A stretch of DNA of 64,000 nucleotides from Bacteroidetes bacterium 41-46 (GCA_001897515.1 MKTA01000033.1:107973-171972); one strand, 5' to 3'. Counted from the stretch's first letter, positions 26,058 through 34,415 are shown. The notes: generated by a model from the sequence alone, not told the origin. Numbers and translations are program-made.

Positions 26058-26705
26058 CTACTTCAACGACATACAAAATAAAATTCGGTAGATACCATAT
26101 ACCTCTGATGTTGGAATATCAAACGGAGCATATTTCTTCTGATCGGGATTAATTGAAATACATCTTAGGTGCCCTTCCTTTTCAGGTGCAATTAGTCTTT
26201 TTACCACTATCCCGTTGGAAGTATCCACAACATAATCTCTTCCCCATTCAACAAAAATTTCTGCGTCAATCTTTTTGACTAATGCTCGGGACCCGTTTGG
26301 ATATTCCGGGGCCATACTTTCCCCGGTGATAGTAATCGCAAACTCTGCGTCTTTAATCGGGGAGACAATCCTTTCGCAGTCTCCCTCTTTAACGGAGGCG
26401 ATAAAGTCGTTTAGCTTACCGGCCTGAGCGGAAATGGGTAACAGGTATATGTAGTCTTTAGAGTTATCGGCTATTGAGCAGTTAGATTTTAAGAATTCCC
26501 CCTCGCCGGTTAAAATAAAGTTGAGGTTGAGCTCCGGAAAAGCTGCCACAATTTTATTTGCCATATCTCCGCTAATCGTTTTTGTTTTTCCATTCGCCAC
26601 GTCGTAAAAGGCCTGGGGCCTATCATATCCACACTTCAGCGCCAGCTTAGCAAGAGAAATTGAATAGCTGTTGGCAATTTTCTGTAATATTTCTGCAGAT
26701 GTCAT
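26058..26705 (-). CDS. CI/LexA-type phage repressor (S24 peptidase)
   Basis: The 215-residue product keeps phage 2 dormant. An N-terminal helix-turn-helix (about 15-60, ending in the LNFILTGEG signature) precedes a hinge with a probable Ala95-Gly96 cleavage site. The S24 domain has catalytic Ser130 (TGESMAP) and Lys169 (GIVVKR). RecA-stimulated self-cleavage during DNA damage would switch on lytic genes. An operator (ATTCAGA-TATA-TCTGTAT) sits immediately before the start codon, so the gene is likely autoregulated. It leads a five-gene minus-strand operon and faces the early operon. Confidence 0.9.
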   Translation of the reverse strand: MTSAEILQKIANSYSISLAKLALKCGYDRPQAFYDVANGKTKTISGDMANKIVAAFPELNLNFILTGEGEFLKSNCSIADNSKDYIYLLPISAQAGKLNDFIASVKEGDCERIVSPIKDAEFAITITGESMAPEYPNGSRALVKKIDAEIFVEWGRDYVVDTSNGIVVKRLIAPEKEGHLRCISINPDQKKYAPFDIPTSEVYGIYRILFCMSLK

Positions 26706-26721
26706 TCAGATATATCTGTAT
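26704..26721. promoter_or_regulatory. Repressor operator 1
   Basis: ATTCAGA-TATA-TCTGTAT, an imperfect 7-4-7 inverted repeat that overlaps the first base of the repressor start codon region on the minus strand. It differs by one base from the best site at 26892. Binding here would limit the repressor's own synthesis. Confidence 0.7.
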
Positions 26722-26860
26722 TAATTGTAGGTTTCTTTAAAAGTTTTATCCCCAAAAGCACGAATTCTGGGTTTTGAAAGTGCACTTACGAATAAAATCG
26801 CAATCTGGCTAAAAATTATTGTCATTGATATTCAGAATGTTGCAAAGTATTTACAGGTAA

Positions 26861-26878
26861 ATACAACAAAATCTGTAT
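26861..26878. promoter_or_regulatory. Repressor operator 2
   Basis: ATACAAC-AAAA-TCTGTAT has the same 7-4-7 layout, with one full half-site and one half-site that differs at two positions. It lies 13 bases before operator 3, suitable for cooperative binding. Confidence 0.6.
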
Positions 26879-26884
26879 AAAATA

Positions 26885-26914
26885 ATTGTAAATACAGAAA
26901 TATCTGTATATTTG
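26885..26914 (+). promoter_or_regulatory. Early promoter overlapped by operator 3
   Basis: ATTG at 26885-26888 and TATATTTG at 26907-26914 form a host-type promoter with an 18-base spacer for the early operon. The best operator, ATACAGA-AATA-TCTGTAT at 26892-26909, covers the spacer and the first bases of the TAnnTTTG box, so bound repressor would block polymerase. The rest of the 307-base intergenic region shows no gene. Confidence 0.75.
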
Positions 26915-27012
26915 CATCGTGCTGTAAATACAACGCATAACAAATATAACAATTGCACACAAAGACACAAATCTGAATGCACAAAACATCAGAAAAATAA
27001 CCTAAAAAGAGT

Positions 27013-27234
27013 ATGGATTTAATAGGGTATTACAGAAAGCTAGAAGAAAAATCAACTCCAAAACAGGAATTCCGTGAAATGATTGCAGAAGCCTGTGGAG
27101 TTGCGCCAACAACTGTGAGCAGGTGGGTATACGGAGAGGTAATTCCGGAGAAATTGAAGAGAGAGAAAATATCCGAAGTTATCGGTATTCCGGTAGAAGA
27201 GCTATTTCCTAACCTTCAAAATGACGAGGCATGA
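27013..27234 (+). CDS. Small XRE-type HTH protein, Cro-like
   Basis: The 73-residue product is a single helix-turn-helix domain (core at about 28-45, CGVAPTTVSRWVYGE). It is the first gene transcribed from the repressed early promoter, facing the repressor. That position suggests a Cro-type switch protein or an early activator. It overlaps the next gene by four bases. Confidence 0.75.
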   Translation: MDLIGYYRKLEEKSTPKQEFREMIAEACGVAPTTVSRWVYGEVIPEKLKREKISEVIGIPVEELFPNLQNDEA

Positions 27235-27806
27235 ATAAGATCGAACTACTGAACACCGAGTGCTACGGGACACCCACAGGCAAGGTTATGATTTCGTGTG
27301 AAAGCGGACTGAAGATATACGAAATGGAAGACCGCGATTTTACTGAGGCCATGCTCGAACTCATACAAAATTTCTATCCGGCAGCATTCAAGGCGCTCGG
27401 CGAGCTTTACCTCTCGAGCAAGCCTAACAGAACCTACTACGAATATCTGATCGTGCACAGGTTTATACGCTGCAACTTTAACGAATATGACAATAAGAAG
27501 GATATAGACGGCGAAGGGTCCTTCAACTTTGAATTTGTACAGTGCCCTCTTCGTGGCGAGTGCAAATTATGCGGTATAGTATGCAATCCTGCATTCAACA
27601 CTAAGCTTTCTCAGCGCGAGACAGAAGTCATGCGACTTTATTTCAGATCATACCCGGCTGAAAAGATTGCAGATAAGCTGTTCATATCAATTCAAACAGT
27701 TATCAAGCACAAAAGGAACTCTCTTCAGAAGCTTGGCCTACACTCTCTAAGCGAATTTATTTCGCTTGCATCTCGCAACAAAATGTTTGACAACGATAAC
27801 GACTAG
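27231..27806 (+). CDS. LuxR-type regulator with four-cysteine cluster
   Basis: The 191-residue product has a C-terminal LuxR/NarL-type helix-turn-helix at about 125-180 (LSQRETEVMRLYFRS, then IADKLFISIQTVIKHK). It has no phosphoacceptor receiver domain. Just before the HTH lies a cluster C-x5-C-x2-C-x3-C (CPLRGECKLCGIVC), which could hold zinc or an iron-sulphur cluster. It is translationally coupled to the Cro-like gene and probably controls early or delayed-early transcription. What the cysteines sense, if anything, is unknown. Confidence 0.75.
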   Translation: MNKIELLNTECYGTPTGKVMISCESGLKIYEMEDRDFTEAMLELIQNFYPAAFKALGELYLSSKPNRTYYEYLIVHRFIRCNFNEYDNKKDIDGEGSFNFEFVQCPLRGECKLCGIVCNPAFNTKLSQRETEVMRLYFRSYPAEKIADKLFISIQTVIKHKRNSLQKLGLHSLSEFISLASRNKMFDNDND

Positions 27807-27810
27807 TTCT

Positions 27811-28080
27811 ATGGAAACAGCAATAATAATACCGAAGGATTCTTTTGATAAGCTAGTTGAGAAGGTCGATACTCTTGCTAAGGAGATTGCCGGTATGAAG
27901 CGAGAGGTGAGAAAAAGTGACCAACTTTTCAATATCACCGTTACAGCAAAAAAGCTAGGCATTTCAAAGCCTACTCTTCATAAATACATTAGGCTGCACC
28001 TCATTGATTATAAGCTTGTGGGCAACACAACTTACTTCACCCAAGAGATAATTGACGAATTCATATCAAGAAAACAATAA
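27811..28080 (+). CDS. Excisionase-like HTH protein
   Basis: The 89-residue product starts with a short coiled coil (about 10-35) and continues with a MerR/Xis-type helix-turn-helix (VTAKKLGISKPTLHKYIR, about 47-64), then a wing with VGNTTYFTQEIIDEF. Proteins of this class act as excisionases or small regulators. No integrase is seen nearby to pair with it. The ATG at 27811 was preferred to an in-frame start inside the previous gene. Confidence 0.65.
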   Translation: METAIIIPKDSFDKLVEKVDTLAKEIAGMKREVRKSDQLFNITVTAKKLGISKPTLHKYIRLHLIDYKLVGNTTYFTQEIIDEFISRKQ

Positions 28081-28099
28081 CCCAATAAAACAAATTGCC

Positions 28100-28354
28100 A
28101 TGTCACTATCGAACGCAAGATCAGAACTAAGAACACTGCTCGACGAGAAGATATCGAGCTACAAATTTACTCTAATCGATTACCACCTAAAAACCGAAAG
28201 GTATAGTGTGGCAATTGAGGTGAAGCTTCGCGGTGTGGTACGAACCATTCACGCATGCAATACCTCCATTTCGGAGGTTGCAAAATCATTAATTACAGAT
28301 TACGACTCTCTAAAAGAGGGCGGAGACGAAACTATCAAGGTACAACTTGTATGA
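28100..28354 (+). CDS. Unknown small early protein
   Basis: The 84-residue product has a helical N-terminus and a strand-rich middle (YKFTLIDYHLKTERYSVAIE). No family recognised. It overlaps the next gene by four bases (ATGA) and belongs to the early operon. Confidence 0.5.
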   Translation: MSLSNARSELRTLLDEKISSYKFTLIDYHLKTERYSVAIEVKLRGVVRTIHACNTSISEVAKSLITDYDSLKEGGDETIKVQLV

Positions 28355-28569
28355 GCTGCATATGCAATGGGCTTCCCGGTTGCCCTTGCTGTAGCCCGGA
28401 GCCCGAGCCCGAATTACGAGAGTGCCCGGAATGTTGCGGTGACGGATATTTCTACTACGACTCCGACAACGACTTGACAGACAAACCGAGCTACGACAAT
28501 TTACCGGGTGACCAAAGGTCATTTAAGGTATGCCCCAAGTGTGAGGGCAGAGGTGAAATAGAAATATAG
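28351..28569 (+). CDS. DnaJ-type zinc-finger protein
   Basis: The 72-residue product contains two CxxC-x-G-x-G units (CPECCGDG and CPKCEGRG), the spacing of the DnaJ central zinc finger, plus an N-terminal cysteine cluster (CICNGLPGCPCC) and a run of Pro-Glu. The ATG at 28351 overlaps the preceding stop. It has no J domain, so it is not a co-chaperone itself; it may bind nucleic acid or a replication protein. Confidence 0.65.
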   Translation: MSCICNGLPGCPCCSPEPEPELRECPECCGDGYFYYDSDNDLTDKPSYDNLPGDQRSFKVCPKCEGRGEIEI

Positions 28570-28592
28570 AAAATCCATAAATCAATAAAACA

Positions 28593-29471
28593 ATGGAAAC
28601 AAAAACAACCAATTTTAACGTTAACGATCTGGCTCCGGAAGAAATCGCGGGCCACACACATGTAAAAGAAAAGTTTGTTCAAATTCTCATTAGTCTGCAT
28701 AAAATGCAGCAGCCAGATGCAGAAAGCATTTATGAGAAGGAGCTTATTTACTTTAGAAAATTTCTTGCAGATCCAGCTCGCAAGTTAAAGGACTGCACAA
28801 AAATCTCTCTATTCTCTTCATTCATTGAGATAGCAATTCAGAACCTCTCAATTCAAGATGGTTCCAAGTCCGAAGCATACCTCGAGAGCAGGGCTATGAA
28901 TATGGGCACCGCTGAAAATAAAAAGTGGGTAAGTACTGCCCGCTTTGTAATAACAACCTACGGAGAATTAAACCTTCGTATCAGAGCAGGGCAGATAATT
29001 AGAATGAGTAACCCGATTGTGATTTACGAAGGTGATACTTTTCAGCCTAGGACTAATGACAGGGGTATTTTATTCATCGACTACGCTCCAAAAATCCCAA
29101 GGCAAAGTACAAAAATTATTGGCGCATGGGTAGCAATACACTTACCAGGCGGAATGGTTGACTTTAAGTGGCTTTTGGAAGACGATATCGAAAGACTGAT
29201 GAAGTACTCAATACCTAAAGGTACAAACTCCGATAAGGGCCCTAACGCCTTATATAAGTCTGCCTCCGGAGGTATAGATCCAGGCTTTCTCGAAACAAAA
29301 ACAATCAAGCACGCTATGCGCGCATATACTAAACTCCGCCTCGCCGGAACAGCTGTCATAGAAAACGAGGAAATCGAGGAGGAAGAAAATTTTGCTCAGC
29401 CTGCCAATACTAAAACCGAAGAGCAAATTAGCCAGTCAGTAGTAATTAATCAAAAAGAGGAGATTTTTTAA
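28593..29471 (+). CDS. recT: RecT-family single-strand annealing protein
   Basis: The 292-residue product anneals complementary single strands in phage recombination. RecT-like features include the region with VSTARFVITTYGELNLR, the central IIGAWVAIHLPGG followed by an acidic WLLEDDIERL, and KTIKHAMRAYTKLRL near residue 240. The last 50 residues are acidic and disordered. A RecE-like nuclease lies two genes downstream, completing the usual pair. Confidence 0.75.
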   Translation: METKTTNFNVNDLAPEEIAGHTHVKEKFVQILISLHKMQQPDAESIYEKELIYFRKFLADPARKLKDCTKISLFSSFIEIAIQNLSIQDGSKSEAYLESRAMNMGTAENKKWVSTARFVITTYGELNLRIRAGQIIRMSNPIVIYEGDTFQPRTNDRGILFIDYAPKIPRQSTKIIGAWVAIHLPGGMVDFKWLLEDDIERLMKYSIPKGTNSDKGPNALYKSASGGIDPGFLETKTIKHAMRAYTKLRLAGTAVIENEEIEEEENFAQPANTKTEEQISQSVVINQKEEIF

Positions 29472-29473
29472 TT

Positions 29474-30688
29474 ATGGAAGCAACAACACAACCGGGAACA
29501 GCCCTTCAGACAGTTCCCAATATTCAAGAGATACAAATAATAATAGGCGACGCGCCTGCAACTTTGATTGCAAATACCGCAAGCCGGGACAACGCGTGCA
29601 AAGCGGGCGAGGAGCTTATTATCGCCTCAAAAAACGTTGGAATGAGCCCTGACCTTGACAATAAAATGTCCAGCTTCATAGAAAAGGCGAAAAAGACTCT
29701 TAAGGCGATAAATGAAAAGCGCAGGCCTTTCACCCAAATGATGGATGAGCTGAAAAAGAGGTTCACCGAATGTGAAAACGACATCAAGACCAAGGTGGAC
29801 GAGGTTCAGAAGGTAAGAGACTCATACGCTGCGGAGCTCATGAAAAAGAGGCAGGAGGAGGAGAGGAGGTTGGCCATAGCAGCAGCTAAGGAAAAGGAGC
29901 GCATCAGCATTGTTCAGAAGATCAAGGACGAGGTTGCACAGGCTTTTTACAACTATGTTGTAGACAAGAAAAACGGAGCGCTAAACTACTTTAACAGTAT
30001 CACACTTGAGGACTTTGAAGCTAAATCACGGAATCTTGAGGGCTCTTCGCTCTCCTTCACTCCCGCACAGTTGTCCTCTCTCAGCATTAATGTTAAGGGC
30101 GAAAATCTCGACCAGGAGGAGGTTAACGAAATCGCCAAGTCAATACTCACAAATGATGCTCTTCACATACACTACGCCAACGAATACCGCAGTGTTATGT
30201 CCGTATTTAAAAAGGATCTGGTGGATAAGCTTCCGTCTAAAAAGCAGCAGTTGGAGGAGTTAAAAGCCGCCGCAGATAACGAGGCGGAGAGAGAGAGAAT
30301 TCTCGCCGAGGAGAAAAAACGCCAGGCAGAAGAGGCAGAAAAGATTAGCGAAGAGGCCAAAGTGTCCGTAGACTCTGCGAAAGCGCAGACAGCTGCAGAG
30401 GCGGCCGAAAGCGAGGCGTCAACCTCCCTTAACAGCCTTTTCGCCACAGCCGGGACACCGGTACCTGCGGTGAAAGAATCCGTGCAGATAGTGGTAAAAA
30501 GCAAAGCTGCATATGCACTTCTGTTTCAGTACTGGTTCGAGAGAAAAGGTAAAGATATGGACGAGGAGAGCATCGAAAACATGACCCTCAAGAGGATTAA
30601 GACCTTCTGCGAAAACTATATCAAGGAAACCGGCGAAATCATCGAGAGCTCACTTATCGAAATTAAAGAGGTTTATAAAGCGAAATAG
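29474..30688 (+). CDS. Coiled-coil early protein between RecT and nuclease
   Basis: The product has 404 residues. Long charged coiled coils (about 60-150 and 255-310, the latter Ala/Glu-rich) flank a globular region (about 150-240). The C-terminal 60 residues look folded. No family was recognised. The gene starts three bases after recT and ends three bases before the nuclease gene, so a structural or regulatory part in the recombination complex is plausible. Confidence 0.6.
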   Translation: MEATTQPGTALQTVPNIQEIQIIIGDAPATLIANTASRDNACKAGEELIIASKNVGMSPDLDNKMSSFIEKAKKTLKAINEKRRPFTQMMDELKKRFTECENDIKTKVDEVQKVRDSYAAELMKKRQEEERRLAIAAAKEKERISIVQKIKDEVAQAFYNYVVDKKNGALNYFNSITLEDFEAKSRNLEGSSLSFTPAQLSSLSINVKGENLDQEEVNEIAKSILTNDALHIHYANEYRSVMSVFKKDLVDKLPSKKQQLEELKAAADNEAERERILAEEKKRQAEEAEKISEEAKVSVDSAKAQTAAEAAESEASTSLNSLFATAGTPVPAVKESVQIVVKSKAAYALLFQYWFERKGKDMDEESIENMTLKRIKTFCENYIKETGEIIESSLIEIKEVYKAK

Positions 30689-30690
30689 AT

Positions 30691-31341
30691 ATGGCTGAGG
30701 CAGATTACTATAAGCGTTCGGAAATTTCAAATAGCGACCTCTCCTGGCTTAAGCAGCAGCTGTGGCCAAGGGTTATGCCCGATCCAACTGAAGCGTACAA
30801 ATTCGGCAGCCTTATCGATGCAATGTTAACGGAGCCGGAGAGGGTAAACTATTTCAGCTATTCTCTTGGAGACGTGAAATACAAAAAAGAGGATTTCGCC
30901 GTTGCCGAGAAAATGAAAAAGGCATTTTACGCCGATCCGGTCGCTTCACAGCTGCTTAAAGTATCTGTCGGGCAAAAAGAGATGTCTCGAATGATGCAAA
31001 TGTATTATGGCGGCCTTGACTTCTCTCTTGATGTGCGTTGCAAATGGGACCTGTGGGCAGATATTTTGCGCCATGGAGGTGATATCAAAAGTACCACAGC
31101 AACAACTCAGAGCGAATTTGAGGCCGCCTGCACATACTTTGACTATGACCGGCAGCGTGCCTGGTACATGGACATTGCCAATACTGACAAAGATATCCTT
31201 ATAGGAATATCTAAAAAGAATTTCAAAGTATTCAAATTATTCATAACCAAGGACAGCGACTTTTATAAGTCGGGCAAGGATAAGTATCTCGAGCTCGCTT
31301 ACAGATGGTGGTTGCTGTTCGGAAATTCACGACCATGTTAG
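30691..31341 (+). CDS. RecE-like PD-(D/E)XK exonuclease
   Basis: The 216-residue product resembles the C-terminal nuclease domain of RecE/exonuclease VIII (DUF3799-like). Visible features are the early FGSLIDAMLTEPE motif, the catalytic GGDIKST (Asp and Lys), and FDYDRQRAWYMDI, the conserved Tyr/Gln motif that follows. It would chew one strand so that RecT can anneal the exposed tail. It overlaps the next gene by seven bases. Confidence 0.75.
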   Translation: MAEADYYKRSEISNSDLSWLKQQLWPRVMPDPTEAYKFGSLIDAMLTEPERVNYFSYSLGDVKYKKEDFAVAEKMKKAFYADPVASQLLKVSVGQKEMSRMMQMYYGGLDFSLDVRCKWDLWADILRHGGDIKSTTATTQSEFEAACTYFDYDRQRAWYMDIANTDKDILIGISKKNFKVFKLFITKDSDFYKSGKDKYLELAYRWWLLFGNSRPC

Positions 31342-31763
31342 ATCAAATAACTCCTTTCGACGCTTTGATGAGAGAAGCGAACGAAATGCAAAAATACTTA
31401 GACGAAACTACCTCAGAACAAATAAATGATGTTCTGGAGCGCGGAGAAATGCTGGCGGGGATGCTATCCAGAAGCGGGAAGATGGTGGCAGACGCGGAAT
31501 ATCACCGGGATAACTTTCAGAAAAGCGAGATTGTGGGAATTCTGAAGGATACTGTTAAGCTCTCTCTCCCGGCTCTTGTGATGAAGCAGTTGGTTGAATC
31601 TGCTTGCAAGGACTACAATTATTTGTGCAAGAGGTGTGAGAGGATTAACCGTACCGCAGTTCATCAGCTGGACTGGTGCAGGACGGTTATTAGCAACGCT
31701 AAGAGTGAGAGGGAAGCGTCGAAGGGGTTTAATAATCAGCATAGCAAACAGCAAATATTCTGA
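31335..31763 (+). CDS. Unknown helical early protein
   Basis: The 142-residue helical product has four Cys, two in a CKRC unit (YLCKRCERINR, about 105). No family recognised. The ATG at 31335 was chosen for its short overlap with the nuclease gene rather than the longer frame from 31305. The stop overlaps the helicase start. Confidence 0.5.
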   Translation: MLDQITPFDALMREANEMQKYLDETTSEQINDVLERGEMLAGMLSRSGKMVADAEYHRDNFQKSEIVGILKDTVKLSLPALVMKQLVESACKDYNYLCKRCERINRTAVHQLDWCRTVISNAKSEREASKGFNNQHSKQQIF

Positions 31764-33403
31764 TGGGAACAATTACAACACTGCCAAACGGATTCCTGGT
31801 CTCTTTCGAATATGACAGAGCGCTTACCTACCGCATTAAGGCAATTAAGGGCTCATCGTATGATCGGTCTGCAAAAGCTTGGCTCGTACCTGCAGACACT
31901 GGAAGTGAACTTATCGGAATGCTGGTGGCAGAAGGCTTCACCGATCTGAGCGCAATGAGCCCGGAAGAGTACGGAGAAATTCCGGAAATGCCGCAATTGA
32001 CTTTCCCAATCAACCTGAAGGTTACCCCTTACGATTTTCAGAAAGAGGGCATAGCATTCTCGGTACAAAATAGGAGAACACTTATAGGCGATGAGCCGGG
32101 GCTCGGTAAAACAATTCAGGCCATTGCGTCTGTAGTTGCCCTCAACGCCTTTCCTTGCCTGGTAATTTGCCCATCATCACTAAAAATTAACTGGAAGGAG
32201 GAGTGGGAAAAATTTACGGACGAAAAGGCAGAGGTACTTACCGACGGGATTAAGAACACATGGCCATACTTTTATAGCGCCGGGCTGGTAAATGTTTTTA
32301 TAACCAATTACGAAAGCCTCAAGAAGTATTTTGTCAGGGATATCCGTACTCCGAAGGGTGCAAAGATGAAACTTTCCGATATCGTTTTTACAGGGAATAT
32401 TGAGCACTTCAAATCAGTAATTGTGGACGAAAGCCACCGGGTAAAAGAGCCTAAAACTTTACAGTCAAAGCTTGTTAAGGGTATAGCTCACAATAAAAAG
32501 GTTATTTATCTTCTTTCCGGTACTCCCGTAGTCAACAAAGAGAAAGATCTCATTTCCCAGCTGGCCATTCTGGACAGGCTCGGAGAGTTTGGAGGGCTTA
32601 AAACCTTTAACGATCGCTACTGTGGAGCGAAGTACTATCGTGAGCTTCATTACAAACTTCGCACGACATGTTTCTTTAGCAGAAAAAAGAGCGAAGTTCT
32701 CACCCAGCTGCCTGCAAAAGTCAGGCAAATTGTCAAGTGCAATATTACCACTCTCGAGGAGTACAAAGACGCTCTGGCCGATTTAGCTCAGTATCTCGTT
32801 CAGTATCGCAATGCCACTGATGAGCAGGTGAAGAAGAGCCTAAAGGGCGAGGTGATGGTTCGCATAGGCGTCCTTAAAAATGTTTCCGCAAGAGGTAAGG
32901 TTGCAGACGTTGTCGACTATGTAAACGATATCGTTGAGGCCGAGGAAAAGTTAATCCTCTTCTGCCACCTTCACGAGGTCGCCAACGCTCTAAAAGAGGC
33001 CTTTCCCGACGCTTTGACCATACTTGGGAGCGACAGCTCAGCCGAAAGAGATTATGCAGTCAAATCGTTTCAAAACGACCCTTCAAAAAAGGTTATTATC
33101 TGCTCAATCAAGGCTGCCGGTGTTGGCCTTACTCTCACCGCGTCTTCACGCGTTGCCTTCATTGAGTTGCCATGGCACCCTGCAGATTGTATTCAGTGTG
33201 AGGATAGAGCTCACAGAATTGGGCAGGTTGACTCGGTACAGTGCACATACTTCCTCGGTAAGGATACGATTGACGAGTGGATATACAGCGTCATTCAAGA
33301 AAAGTGGAAGATAAGCGAGGCCATAACCGGCAATACCGACGATACCGAGATTTCGGTTATGGACTCAATAATTGAATTAATGCAAACAAATATAAATCTA
33401 TGA
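31763..33403 (+). CDS. SNF2-family helicase, SMARCAL1-like
   Basis: The 546-residue product is an ATP-driven DNA translocase. It has a short N-terminal domain with the HARP-like pattern (residues about 1-80, YDRSAKAWLVP). Then come Walker A GDEPGLGKT (109-117), DESH (222-225), SGTPV, and the C-terminal helicase motifs including CSIKAAGVGLTLTAS and EDRAHRIGQ. Such proteins re-anneal or remodel DNA forks and fit with the RecT/RecE module. It overlaps the genes on both sides. Confidence 0.88.
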   Translation: MGTITTLPNGFLVSFEYDRALTYRIKAIKGSSYDRSAKAWLVPADTGSELIGMLVAEGFTDLSAMSPEEYGEIPEMPQLTFPINLKVTPYDFQKEGIAFSVQNRRTLIGDEPGLGKTIQAIASVVALNAFPCLVICPSSLKINWKEEWEKFTDEKAEVLTDGIKNTWPYFYSAGLVNVFITNYESLKKYFVRDIRTPKGAKMKLSDIVFTGNIEHFKSVIVDESHRVKEPKTLQSKLVKGIAHNKKVIYLLSGTPVVNKEKDLISQLAILDRLGEFGGLKTFNDRYCGAKYYRELHYKLRTTCFFSRKKSEVLTQLPAKVRQIVKCNITTLEEYKDALADLAQYLVQYRNATDEQVKKSLKGEVMVRIGVLKNVSARGKVADVVDYVNDIVEAEEKLILFCHLHEVANALKEAFPDALTILGSDSSAERDYAVKSFQNDPSKKVIICSIKAAGVGLTLTASSRVAFIELPWHPADCIQCEDRAHRIGQVDSVQCTYFLGKDTIDEWIYSVIQEKWKISEAITGNTDDTEISVMDSIIELMQTNINL

Positions 33404-33696
33404 CTATGGACTACTTAAATCAATCAATTTGTCTCTCTGATATACCGAAGGAGTCAATCAGGCTGGACGAAAAGACCGGGAAAAAGTACCTGGCCATTAC
33501 TGCCGGGCTTATGAAGCAGCCGGATAAGAATGGTAACACTTACTCGGTTTATGTTTCCCAGCGAAAAGGGGAGAGGAAGGAGGACAGGGTTTACCTCGGA
33601 AAAGGGAGATCCTTTTCGTTCAGCGAAAAAACGCCTTCGCCGGAAAGTGTTGGCGACATGCCTCAGGCAGAATATGCAGACGACTTACCATTCTAA
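33400..33696 (+). CDS. SSB-like small protein with DDLPF tail
   Basis: The 98-residue product has a strand-rich core (YLAITAGLMKQP, TYSVYVSQRK) and ends in ADDLPF. That closely matches the C-terminal tip (DDxPF) by which single-stranded-DNA-binding proteins recruit partner enzymes. The length is shorter than host SSB (about 150-180). The gene sits between helicase and replication initiator. SSB function is likely but not proven. Confidence 0.6.
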   Translation: MTMDYLNQSICLSDIPKESIRLDEKTGKKYLAITAGLMKQPDKNGNTYSVYVSQRKGERKEDRVYLGKGRSFSFSEKTPSPESVGDMPQAEYADDLPF

Positions 33697-33707
33697 TTAG
33701 ATAAATC

Positions 33708-34415
33708 ATGGCTAAAGACCCGGCAATTCTTTTTTACCCAAACGACTACATAGGCGGCACAATGGGGATGTCCTTTGAAGAAAAAGGGGCATATATGGAG
33801 CTGCTTATGGTGCAGTTTAACAGAGGTCATATGACCTCCCATATGATAGCTCAAGCCGTTGGTCAACATTGGGTCAACATTCAGCACAAGTTCGTTCAAG
33901 ATAAGGATGGCTTATGGTATAATTTGCGCCTTGAGAAAGAAATTTTGCGGCGGAAAAACTTCACGGAAAGCAGGCGTAATAACCTTTCCGGTAAAAATCA
34001 ATATACAAAAAACGATAAGATAGAGAGTGCTCATTTGGGAGGTCATGTGACCTCACATATGGAAAATGAAAATATAAATGAAAATATAAGTAGAGATGAA
34101 GGGGGTACGGGGGAAACAGAAGAGGCTCCTAAAATCGAAATGGAGGTTCCAAAAATTGAAATAAGGGAATCAAAATTTATACAAGAGTGCGAGTCATTCA
34201 TACCACAATACGGAGAGGCCACAATCAAAGATTTTATTCGCTATTGGACAGAAAAAAATAAGTCCAAAACAAAAATGAGGTTTGAGAGAGAGGCAACTTG
34301 GGAAACTCCAAGAAGATTAATCACCTGGTCAAATAACGAAAAAACATTTAACGGCAATGGACAAAGAACTATTCAAACAGGCGTTAGCGGAAGAACCGGC
34401 CAGTCCACGATTTAA
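33708..34415 (+). CDS. DUF1376-like replication protein
   Basis: The 235-residue product begins with the DUF1376 signature (FYPNDYIGGT, then GMSFEEKGAYMELLM). This domain is found in phage replication initiators that work with a DnaC-like loader. The middle (about 115-150) is Glu-rich linker, and the C-terminus contains FIRYWTEKNKSKTKMRFE. The 3' end overlaps the loader gene by 59 bases in another frame, so the two are coupled. Confidence 0.75.
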   Translation: MAKDPAILFYPNDYIGGTMGMSFEEKGAYMELLMVQFNRGHMTSHMIAQAVGQHWVNIQHKFVQDKDGLWYNLRLEKEILRRKNFTESRRNNLSGKNQYTKNDKIESAHLGGHVTSHMENENINENISRDEGGTGETEEAPKIEMEVPKIEIRESKFIQECESFIPQYGEATIKDFIRYWTEKNKSKTKMRFEREATWETPRRLITWSNNEKTFNGNGQRTIQTGVSGRTGQSTI

